Below, one piece after another: positions 54,481 to 61,827 of a stretch of DNA of 64,000 nucleotides (the stretch's first letter is position 1; every line of letters starts with the position of its first letter). Made by a program: the position numbers and the translations under genes. The notes below the pieces were generated by a model that searched no databases, was not told where the DNA came from, and was given only the letters and a program-made list of their open reading frames with translations. The DNA lies in assembly GCA_050953285.1 (NCBI GenBank), contig JBMNMK010000002.1, positions 868,001 through 932,000 on the forward strand. The letters run 5' to 3'. This DNA is from Olsenella_K sp050953285 (GTDB lineage Bacteria > Actinomycetota > Coriobacteriia > Coriobacteriales > Atopobiaceae).

Positions 54481-55151
54481 GAAAGATCAGCCTTTTTCTT
54501 GAGAACGTGCGCCACCGTGAGCGAGAAGGCCAGAAGCACCCCTGCCAAAACAAAGAGTTCTATCCTGTTTTCTGCATCAAAGAGGCCTGCCGAACCAACG
54601 GTATAGATAGCGACGCCCGGCAGCATGAAGACGGCCGATAGCAGCGTATATGCACCCAGGCTCACGTCAGTGATGCCGTATGCAAAATTCTGCACATTAA
54701 ACGGGAAAAGCGGCACCAGGCGCGTTATGGCCAGAAGATAGGTGTAGCTCCGGTCAATGCCCGAGAAGAGCAGCTTGTCGAGCGCAGGATACTTTGCCAA
54801 GCGCGGCTTCAGAGAGTCCTTAAGAAAGAATCGCCCAACCAAAAACGCCAGCGTAGCACCTACGGTCATGGCAACCCAGCAGAGCAACGTCCCCATCACC
54901 GGGCCGAAGATGCTCCCCGCCAAAACGGCAAACAAGACGCCCGGCAACGCCAGCACGACTGACCCCACAACCGAGAGCAGGATATAGAAAAAGCCAGCTT
55001 GGAAGAGGTTTTCTGCTGCAAGCTCCCGCAGCGCGCCCACGCCAGATGCCCCCTCAAATGCCGCCGTCCAGCCAAACACATGGCTTGCCACACCAAGCAC
55101 AACCACCAGCACAACAAAAAGAATGACCTTGTAGTGTTTCTTGAGCGCCAT
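54477..55151 (-). CDS. TVP38/TMEM64 (DedA-superfamily) membrane protein
   Basis: A 224-residue membrane protein with five to six hydrophobic segments and the family patterns AGSIFGPVMGTLLCWVAMTV, GATLAFLVGRFFLK and TRLVPLFPFNVQNFAYG. Some DedA-superfamily members are lipid scramblases or undecaprenyl-phosphate flippases; the substrate here is unknown. First gene of the nine-gene unit; the upstream promoter should lie in 55152-55296. Confidence 0.88.
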   Translation of the reverse strand: MALKKHYKVILFVVLVVVLGVASHVFGWTAAFEGASGVGALRELAAENLFQAGFFYILLSVVGSVVLALPGVLFAVLAGSIFGPVMGTLLCWVAMTVGATLAFLVGRFFLKDSLKPRLAKYPALDKLLFSGIDRSYTYLLAITRLVPLFPFNVQNFAYGITDVSLGAYTLLSAVFMLPGVAIYTVGSAGLFDAENRIELFVLAGVLLAFSLTVAHVLKKKADLS

Positions 55152-55296
55152 CCCGTCCTTACCCTTACAACCGCACCTGTCACAAACGCATACGTATACT
55201 TAGCGAACTACTTTATCGCAGCGCGTATCCTAATCAGAACAACGCGCTCGCGCAGCACATTAAAAAGGGCGAGAAAATCGACTTCTTGAAACGGCA

Positions 55297-55327
55297 CAAA
55301 AAAGGGCCGACCCCTCAAGGTCGGCCA
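55297..55327 (-). terminator. Terminator of the amt-PII gene
   Basis: Stem GGCCGACC/GGTCGGCC with a 6-nt loop followed on the minus strand by CTTTTTTG, about 37 bases beyond the stop codon. Confidence 0.92.
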
Positions 55328-55363
55328 GAAACTCATTACACGCATTCTTGTGCATACGTAGGA

Positions 55364-57091
55364 CTAGACATCCTCATCGATCAGTGCATCGAAGTCCACC
55401 TCACCCGTACGAACCTTCACGACGCGCTCAACGCTGTAGACAAAGATCTTGCCATCGCCAATGTGTCCGGTGTAGAGGATCTTCTTTGCGGTATCAATCA
55501 CGCTCTGAGCAGCCAAGCTGCCGACCACAACCTCGCACTTTACCTTAGGCAAGAAGCGCGCGTCGACGGGCAGACCACGATACATTGCGTTGGCGCCCTT
55601 CTGGATACCAAATCCGGTTACGTGCGTCACGGTCATGCCCGTCACACCCAGCTTGTTGAGTGCAGCCTTCAGCGGCTCCAAAGCAGATGCCTTGCACATG
55701 ATGGTGACGTTGTGCAGGCTTCCCGGCTTGGTGAGGTCAACGCTTCCCACCTGCGGCACTGCAGCCTCACGCTTGGCATCGCTTGCGGCCTCATAGTTAT
55801 TCTCGCCCAGATCCGTGCCTTCGTTGGGATTCACAATATCCAGGTTGGCATAGGTAGGATCGGAGATAGCAAAGCCAGAATAGGCCGTAGGCAGCCCGTG
55901 CTCTGCTGCATCCAGGCCGTCGATCTCAATTTGTTCAGAAACGCGCAGGCCAATGAACTTATCAATGAGCTTGAAGATGATGAACATGACCACCAGAACA
56001 TACGCGGCAACCGCAATCACGCCTAGGATCTGTACCAGCAAAGACGCCGGGCCAAAGCCGTAGAACAAACCCGTTGTGGTGGAGAAAAGGCCAACCGCAA
56101 TAGTTCCCCATGCACCATTTACGCAGTGAACCGAAATAGCGCCCACCGGGTCATCAATCTTGGCCACCTTATCAAAGAACTCGACCGAGAAGACCACGAT
56201 AATGCCGGCAACGAGCCCAATGAAGAACGCGCCAAACGGATCGACCGCGTCGCAGCCGGCCGTGATAGCCACAAGGCCAGCCAGAGCTGCGTTAAAGGTC
56301 AAAGAGACATCGGGCTTACCATAGCGCACCCAGGTGAAGATCATGGTGGTGACGGTTGCTACCGCCGCTGCCAAGTTGGTGTTAAAGGCGATAAGACCCG
56401 CGGAAATAAGAGTGTCGTCACCTGTCAGGGACACGGTCGAGCCCGTGTTGAAGCCAAACCAGCAGAACCACAGGATGAAGACGCCCAGCGCCATAGCGGT
56501 CATGTTGTGGCCCAGAATAGCGCGCGGCTTGCCGTCCTTATCGTACTTGCCAATACGCGGCCCTAAGAGGGCCGCTCCCAAAGCAGCGGTGATGCCGCCG
56601 ACAAAGTGGACGGCCAGAGAGCCCGCAAAGTCATGCAGACCCAGCTCAGAAAGCCAACCGCCGCCCCAGATCCAGTGGCCAGAGATGGGATAGACAATCA
56701 GGCTGATGGCCGCAGAGTACAGGCAGTATGCCTTGAAGTTGGTACGCTCTGCCATGGAGCCGGAAACAATGGTTGCGGCCGTTGCGCAAAAGACGGTCTG
56801 GAAGATGGCATAGACCAAGGTAGGCAGCGTGCCAAAGTCATATTCGCCCAAGATAAAGGGGTCGAAGGTACCAATCAAGGCACCGCCGCCGCCAAACATG
56901 AGACCAAAGCCCACAATCCAGTAACACGGCGTACCAATGCAAAAGTCCATCAGATTCTTCATCAGGATATTGCCGGTGTTCTTGGCGCGGGTAAGACCCG
57001 CCTCACACAGCGCAAAGCCTGCCTGCATAAAGTAGACCAGAAATGCACCTATGAGTGTCCAACCTACATCTACGGAGCTGAAGATTTCCAT
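55364..57091 (-). CDS. amt: Ammonium transporter fused to a PII (GlnB/GlnK) domain
   Basis: The N-terminal ~430 residues are an Amt channel with 11 expected membrane segments (QAGFALCEAGLTRAKN, DFAGSLAVHFVGG, CWFGFNTGS, SVHCVNGAWGTIAVGL with the pore His). The last ~115 residues are a PII signalling protein: LEPLKAALNKLGVTGMTV, T-loop GFGIQKGANAMYRG that keeps the Tyr modified in GlnB, DARFLPKVKCEVVV, and the IGDGKIFVYSVERVVKVRTG C-terminus. PII normally plugs Amt from the cytoplasm as a separate protein. The fusion lets a PII ring stay on its own channel. ATG with CTAGGAGGAAC. No frameshift or linker anomaly; the linker has one motif copy (55800). Confidence 0.93.
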   Translation of the reverse strand: MEIFSSVDVGWTLIGAFLVYFMQAGFALCEAGLTRAKNTGNILMKNLMDFCIGTPCYWIVGFGLMFGGGGALIGTFDPFILGEYDFGTLPTLVYAIFQTVFCATAATIVSGSMAERTNFKAYCLYSAAISLIVYPISGHWIWGGGWLSELGLHDFAGSLAVHFVGGITAALGAALLGPRIGKYDKDGKPRAILGHNMTAMALGVFILWFCWFGFNTGSTVSLTGDDTLISAGLIAFNTNLAAAVATVTTMIFTWVRYGKPDVSLTFNAALAGLVAITAGCDAVDPFGAFFIGLVAGIIVVFSVEFFDKVAKIDDPVGAISVHCVNGAWGTIAVGLFSTTTGLFYGFGPASLLVQILGVIAVAAYVLVVMFIIFKLIDKFIGLRVSEQIEIDGLDAAEHGLPTAYSGFAISDPTYANLDIVNPNEGTDLGENNYEAASDAKREAAVPQVGSVDLTKPGSLHNVTIMCKASALEPLKAALNKLGVTGMTVTHVTGFGIQKGANAMYRGLPVDARFLPKVKCEVVVGSLAAQSVIDTAKKILYTGHIGDGKIFVYSVERVVKVRTGEVDFDALIDEDV

Positions 57092-57267
57092 TTCGTTCCT
57101 CCTAGGCTACACGTAAGCCTCCCGTGTCGGCAGATCTCGTGACCCTCCAAGAACGCCTTTGACCACACCGACCTGACGGGCACAGCATGCCACTGAACGG
57201 TAGTGATTTTTTGCTCAGCGGCGTGTATTTACGCAAGAGCAAGCGGCAAAAAATGGGTTGGAAACAC

Positions 57268-57317
57268 TGTTACATGCCCTCTACGCTGGTGTTATGGCCA
57301 AGGTTCAGCCATGTTAC
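57268..57317. promoter_or_regulatory. Three phased GTTA(C/T) boxes upstream of amt, GlnR-box geometry
   Basis: TGTTAC (57268), TGTTAT (57290) and TGTTAC (57312) lie exactly 22 bases apart, 177-226 bases ahead of the amt start. Actinobacterial GlnR boxes alternate gTnAC and GaAAc with a 22-base period; the first half-sites fit and the second ones are poor (TCTAC, GGTTC, GTGTG). A nitrogen regulator is plausible, but no glnR is in the window. The remaining part of the 378-base spacer between amt and leuS shows nothing else but the leuS terminator. Confidence 0.45.
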
Positions 57318-57402
57318 CGACGTGTGTGTGCACGTTTACCACCATGTTGTGGCGGTGCATATTTGTGAAGTCGCCTATGCCTATGAGCGCTTATGAGCGC
57401 AT

Positions 57403-57428
57403 AAAAAAGCCGGCCCAAAGGCCGGCTC
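57403..57428 (-). terminator. leuS terminator
   Basis: Stem AGCCGGCC/GGCCGGCT with a 4-nt loop followed on the minus strand by TTTTTTAT, about 40 bases past the leuS stop codon. Confidence 0.93.
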
Positions 57429-57468
57429 GTGCGTCTGAGGAACGCAAGAAGGGATAGCGATGCGTGGT

Positions 57469-60042
57469 CTAGATGGCGACGATATTGACCAAGCGGCCAG
57501 GAACCACAATCACGTTCTTGATGGTCTTGCCAGCAATATGATCAGCCACAGCCTCCTTGGCGCGCGCCTCCAACTCTGCCTTATCCGCAGTTGCGCTCAC
57601 CTTGATGCGGCCGCGCACTTTACCTTTCACCTGGACGGCAATCTCTATCTCATCGGCCTGAGCAGCTGCGCTATCAAAGTTTGGCCACGGTTCGTTGTAG
57701 ACAGAGCCCTGAGCGTTGAGCGCCTCATGGAAGAGCTCTTCTGACCAGTGCGGAACGATGGGCGCAAGCATGGCCACAATGTCGTGTGCAACGCGCATGC
57801 AGAGCTCTTTGTTGCATGTATCAGCAGTTGCCATGTTGACATACTTGCTGGCAGCATTGACCAGCTCCATCACTGCAGAAATAGCCGTGTTGAACTGGCC
57901 ACGGTCAAAGTCTTCACCGCACTTGAGGCCAAACTCGTTGAGCTCACGCCAGAGCTCTTTTGCCGCGCCATCAAGCGTTGACGCATCGAGCGACGACGCA
58001 TCTGCACCAGCTCCCAGCTTGGCGAGCAGCCACACAATTCTCCAAGCACGCCGCAAGAACCTGTTGGCTCCCGCAACCGCTTCCGTATCCCAGTTGAAGT
58101 CCTTCTCGGACGGTGCAATGAAGAGGATAGAAAGGCGCATGGTATCTGCACCATACGGCTCAATCACGCTTGAGGGCGGTACCACATTGCCCTTGGACTT
58201 GGACATGGTCTCACCGTTCTCATCTTTCACCATGCCCTGACAGAGCAGGTTCACAAACGGCTCATCCACGTCTATCAGGCCCAAATCACGGCACACCTTG
58301 GTCCAGAAGCGCGAGTAGAGCAGGTGCAGGATAGCGTGCTCAATGCCACCAATGTAGTTGTCAACCGGCATCCAGTGGTTTGCCGTCTTCTTGTCAAACG
58401 GCAGCTCCGTGTTGTGCGGATCACAGTAGCGCAGGTAATACCAACTTGAGCACGTAAAGGTATCCATGGTGTCCGTGATGCGCTTTGCAGGCTTGCCGCA
58501 CTTGGGGCAGGTCGTCTCATAGAACGGCGCATACTCTGCCAAGGTCTCCCCTGCGCCCAAATCAAGATTCTCCGGCAGTTTGACGGGCAGATCCTCATAA
58601 GGCACTGTGACATCTCCGCAGCAATCGCAGTGGATCATAGGAATGGGATTTCCCCAGTAGCGCTGACGGCTGATCAGCCAATCACGCAGCCTAAATTGCA
58701 CCGTCGAGCGGCCAAGCCCGCGCTCTTTGAGGTAGGCAACAATAGCGTCGACCGCCTCTGAGTGCTTACCACCGCGCAGCCCCGTGAACTGGCCAGACTG
58801 GATGAGGTAGCCCTCGGTAGACATGGCGCCATCCCAATCCACATCGGTCACCTCAAGGTCACGCACGTCTTTGAGCTGCTCATAGAGCGGATCGTCTTTC
58901 TGCGCAATGATGGGAGGAATGGGCAGCTGGTATTTGCGTGCAAAGTCAAAGTCACGCTGGTCTCCGCAGGGCACGCCCATAACCGCACCCGTGCCGTAGT
59001 CCAGAAGGACATAGTCTGCCACCCAGAGCGGCACTGGCTTGTTGTTGATGGGGTTGATCACATAGCGCCCAGTAAATACGCCGTGTTTCTCGCGCTCAGA
59101 ACCCTGGCGATCAACACTTGATACCTGCTCTGTTGCGGCTTTGAGCGCCAGGAAGTCCTTCTCATAAGGCGTGTCTTTCACGAGCTCCGCCGCCAGCTCA
59201 CTCTCGGGCGGCAAAACCATGAACGACGCGCCAAAGAGGGTATCTGCGCGCGTGGTAAAGACGGTAATCCTGCGCTCGGTCGGCGTCACGCCGTCCGTAT
59301 CTGCCAAGAAGAAGTCAATCTCTGCGCCCTCTGAGCGGCCAATCCAGTTGCGCTGCATGGCCTTTACGCGCTCTGGCCAGCCGTCGAGCTTGTCCAGGTC
59401 ATCCAAGAGCTCCTGCGCGTAGTCCGTAATCTTGAGATACCACTGAGAGAGATTGCGCTTCTCTGGAATGGAGCCGCAACGCCAGCAGCGACCCTCCACC
59501 ACCTGCTCGTTTGCCAGTACCGTCTTGCAGCTGGGGCACCAGTTCACCGGAGATGTAGCGCGGTACACCAGGCCCTTCTCGTACATCTTTAAGAACAGCC
59601 ACTGACCCCAGCGATAGTACTCAGGATCACAGGTTCTCACCAGACGGTCATAATCATACGAGAAGCCCATGCGCTTCATGGTGGCCACGGCCGTGTCCAT
59701 GTTTTGGTAGGTCCACTTGGCGGCCTGCGTATTGTGCTTGATAGCTGCATTTTCTGCCGGCAGACCGAACGCGTCAAAGCCCATGGGGTGCAAGACATCA
59801 AAGCCGCGCATGCGTGCCTGGCGCGCCATGGCATCACCTATGGTGTAGTTGCGCGCATGGCCCATGTGCAGATCTCCCGACGGATACGGGAACATCTCAA
59901 GCACGTATTTCTTGGGCTTTGAGGGGTCTTCGTCGGTCTTGTAAAGCTCCTCGTCTTCCCAGACTTTTTGCCACTTGGTCTCTATGGCCTCGGCATCATA
60001 AGCAGGGATATCCTCAACGTGCTTCTCTGGAACTTCGCTCAT
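57469..60042 (-). CDS. leuS: Leucyl-tRNA synthetase
   Basis: An 857-residue class I synthetase with HIGH-type PYPSGDLHMGHARNY, an editing domain insert (TRADTLFGASFMVL ... MGVPCGDQRDFDFA with the GTGAVMGVP segment), a zinc-like CPSC/CWRC pair, and the MSKSKGNVV motif, then the anticodon-binding and C-terminal domains. Start ATG 60042 (MSEVPEKHVED) has AAGGAGCG; the frame to 60099 lacks a ribosome site. The 137-base leader contains a small dyad (ACCTGAT/ATCAGGT near 60073) but no T-box that I can recognise. Confidence 0.97.
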   Translation of the reverse strand: MSEVPEKHVEDIPAYDAEAIETKWQKVWEDEELYKTDEDPSKPKKYVLEMFPYPSGDLHMGHARNYTIGDAMARQARMRGFDVLHPMGFDAFGLPAENAAIKHNTQAAKWTYQNMDTAVATMKRMGFSYDYDRLVRTCDPEYYRWGQWLFLKMYEKGLVYRATSPVNWCPSCKTVLANEQVVEGRCWRCGSIPEKRNLSQWYLKITDYAQELLDDLDKLDGWPERVKAMQRNWIGRSEGAEIDFFLADTDGVTPTERRITVFTTRADTLFGASFMVLPPESELAAELVKDTPYEKDFLALKAATEQVSSVDRQGSEREKHGVFTGRYVINPINNKPVPLWVADYVLLDYGTGAVMGVPCGDQRDFDFARKYQLPIPPIIAQKDDPLYEQLKDVRDLEVTDVDWDGAMSTEGYLIQSGQFTGLRGGKHSEAVDAIVAYLKERGLGRSTVQFRLRDWLISRQRYWGNPIPMIHCDCCGDVTVPYEDLPVKLPENLDLGAGETLAEYAPFYETTCPKCGKPAKRITDTMDTFTCSSWYYLRYCDPHNTELPFDKKTANHWMPVDNYIGGIEHAILHLLYSRFWTKVCRDLGLIDVDEPFVNLLCQGMVKDENGETMSKSKGNVVPPSSVIEPYGADTMRLSILFIAPSEKDFNWDTEAVAGANRFLRRAWRIVWLLAKLGAGADASSLDASTLDGAAKELWRELNEFGLKCGEDFDRGQFNTAISAVMELVNAASKYVNMATADTCNKELCMRVAHDIVAMLAPIVPHWSEELFHEALNAQGSVYNEPWPNFDSAAAQADEIEIAVQVKGKVRGRIKVSATADKAELEARAKEAVADHIAGKTIKNVIVVPGRLVNIVAI

Positions 60043-60126
60043 GTATGCAGCGCTCCTTACCTCAAAAGTCAAATACCACCTGATTCTATCAGGTATCACA
60101 CGCTGTGCTGACGCATGATACGCAAT

Positions 60127-60160
60127 AGAAAAGGGGGTAACCCAAAAGGATCACCCCCTT
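60127..60160 (-). terminator. guaB terminator
   Basis: AAGGGGGT pairs with ACCCCCTT around a 14-nt loop, followed on the minus strand by TTTTCTATT, within 50 bases of the guaB stop. Confidence 0.9.
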
Positions 60161-60179
60161 GCATACGCATCATAAAAGA

Positions 60180-61691
60180 TTAGAAATTCATGTCCGTGTT
60201 GTTGTCCTTGAGGATAACGTCATGTGCGCCACCCTCAACCAGTGAGGTGGCAGAGACCAGCGTGATCTTGGCCTTGTCACGGAGCTCAGCCAGATCAAGC
60301 GCACCACAGTTGCACATGGTCGAGCGCACCTTGGTAAGTGAATTCTCCACGTTTTCCTTCAGAGGTCCGGCGTAGGGCACGTAGGAGTCAACGCCCTCAA
60401 CAAAGCTCATGCCCTTCTTCTGGCCGCCCAGGTCATAGCGCTGCCAGTTGCGTGCACGTGCAGAACCCTCTCCCCAGTACTCTTTGACGTAGGAGCCCTT
60501 CACGTTGAGACGACGAGTTGGTGACTCATCAAAGCGGGCAAAGTAGCGGCCCAACATCATGAAGTCTGCACCCATGGCCAGAGCAAGCGTCATGTGGTAG
60601 TCATAGACAATGCCGCCGTCAGAGCAAACCGGCACGTAAATGCCCGTTTCCTCATAGTAGCGGTCACGCTCTGCGCAGACGTCAATAAGGGCAGATGCCT
60701 GGCCACGGCCAATGCCTTTCTGCTCACGCGTAATGCAGATGGAGCCGCCGCCTATACCCACCTTAACAAAGTCTGCGCCTGCTTCTGCCAGGTAGCGGAA
60801 GCCCTCAGCATCGACCACGTTACCTGCGCCGACCTTCACGGAGTCACCATAGTGCTCACGGATCCAGTCAAGGGTGAGCTTTTGCCACTCTGAGAAGCCC
60901 TCAGAGGAGTCAATGCAGAGCACGTCTGCACCGGCCTCAACCAACAGCGGCACGCGCTCTGCATAGTCACGCGTGTTGATACCTGCACCCACCATATAGC
61001 TCTTCTTGTCATCCAAGAGCTCATCTGGGTTAGACTTATGGGAGTCATAATCCTTGCGGAAGACGATGGAAGTCAGATTGCCATCCTTGTCCACGATAGG
61101 CAGGGCGTTGAGCTTGTGCTCCCAGATGATATCGTTGCAGTCATGGAGGCTTGTGCCGTCTTGTGCGGTCACCAGCTTATCCGCATGCGTCATAAACTCT
61201 GCAACCTTCTTGGAGCGGTCATCACGAGACAGGCGGTAGTCACGCGAGGTCACAATACCCACCAGCTTGCCGTGGGCAGATCCATCCTCCGTTACCGGCA
61301 TGGTGGAGTGGCCGGTACGCTCTTTGAGATCAAGCACGTCTTGCAGTGTCATATCCGGCGTGAGCGTAGAGTCAGAGGCGACAAACCCAGCTTTGTAGGT
61401 CTTAACCTCCTCTACCATAGCGGCCTCTTGCTCTGGCGTCTGCGAGCCATAGATGAAAGAAAGGCCACCTTGCTGGGCCAAGGCAATGGCAAGCTTGGGG
61501 CCAGACACGGCCTGCATGATAGCGGAGACCATAGGGATGTTGAGCGTGATTGCGGGCTCTTCACCCTTATTGAAACGCACCAGCGGCGTCTTGAGTGAGA
61601 CGTTGGCGGGGATGTTCTCATGTGAAGAGTACCCAGGAACTAAAAGGTACTCAGAAAAGGTGTGGGACTCTTCCTTAAAGAACGTTGCCAT
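60180..61691 (-). CDS. guaB: Inosine-5'-monophosphate dehydrogenase
   Basis: Oxidises IMP to XMP, the committed step to GMP. The 503-residue protein has the barrel with two CBS domains inserted (about 115-225), the catalytic loop GIGGGSICITREQKGIGRGQ with its Cys, the Asp-rich CIDSSEGFSEWQ segment and the flap with YAGPLKENVENSL. Start ATG 61691 has AAGGAGCC; the frame to 61745 has no ribosome site. Confidence 0.96.
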   Translation of the reverse strand: MATFFKEESHTFSEYLLVPGYSSHENIPANVSLKTPLVRFNKGEEPAITLNIPMVSAIMQAVSGPKLAIALAQQGGLSFIYGSQTPEQEAAMVEEVKTYKAGFVASDSTLTPDMTLQDVLDLKERTGHSTMPVTEDGSAHGKLVGIVTSRDYRLSRDDRSKKVAEFMTHADKLVTAQDGTSLHDCNDIIWEHKLNALPIVDKDGNLTSIVFRKDYDSHKSNPDELLDDKKSYMVGAGINTRDYAERVPLLVEAGADVLCIDSSEGFSEWQKLTLDWIREHYGDSVKVGAGNVVDAEGFRYLAEAGADFVKVGIGGGSICITREQKGIGRGQASALIDVCAERDRYYEETGIYVPVCSDGGIVYDYHMTLALAMGADFMMLGRYFARFDESPTRRLNVKGSYVKEYWGEGSARARNWQRYDLGGQKKGMSFVEGVDSYVPYAGPLKENVENSLTKVRSTMCNCGALDLAELRDKAKITLVSATSLVEGGAHDVILKDNNTDMNF

Positions 61692-61766
61692 AACCAAAGG
61701 CTCCTTCCGCCCGTATCCAAATGTTTGGCAGATTGTAACACCCAAAATACACGTTCATAGATACGC

Positions 61767-61814
61767 CAAATGCGTGGCAGCCCGCAGGATTGCGCCGCCG
61801 CCACGCATTTTTTA
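61767..61814. terminator. Hairpin between processive GT and guaB
   Basis: An 11-bp stem AAATGCGTGGC/GCCACGCATTT with a 21-nt loop. The clear T-run (six T's) is on the plus strand, although both flanking genes are on the minus strand, where only ATTTGG follows. It could still end transcription of the upstream glycosyltransferase weakly or block antisense transcription into it. Confidence 0.5.
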
Positions 61815-61827
61815 TCGCCTGATAGAA

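Larger units (their letters stand above)
11695..55808. repeat. Dispersed family of GGGCGAGAAGAACC motifs (window-wide)
   Basis: Exact CGAGAAGAAC (either strand) begins at 11695, 11809, 16709, 21693, 25524, 26703, 35536, 47614, 48191, 48772, 52896 and 52982. Exact GGGCGAGAA (either strand) begins at 11813, 13250, 16848, 18413, 21690, 22070, 25528, 26700, 29032, 31339, 31942, 38837, 44753, 46468, 46543, 48195, 48776, 52986, 53383, 55267 and 55800. Further near matches are at about 3096, 24014, 36310, 37340, 37549 and 38633. None are exact in 1-11.6 kb, in infB or nusA, or after 55.9 kb. The consensus extends to about GGGCGAGAAGAACCTGCGC. Coding copies are read in several frames (GEKN, VLLA, GREE, ARRT, GSSRL), so selection acts on DNA, not on a peptide. 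Confidence 0.8.

Noticed and set aside
13250..55808. The dispersed motif as a conserved peptide tag (GEKN)
   Set aside because: Several exact copies are in other frames (VLLA, GREE, ARRT) or outside genes, so the conservation is at DNA level.
60043..60126. T-box leader for leuS
   Set aside because: The leader is short and lacks a recognisable specifier loop, T-box sequence and terminator.
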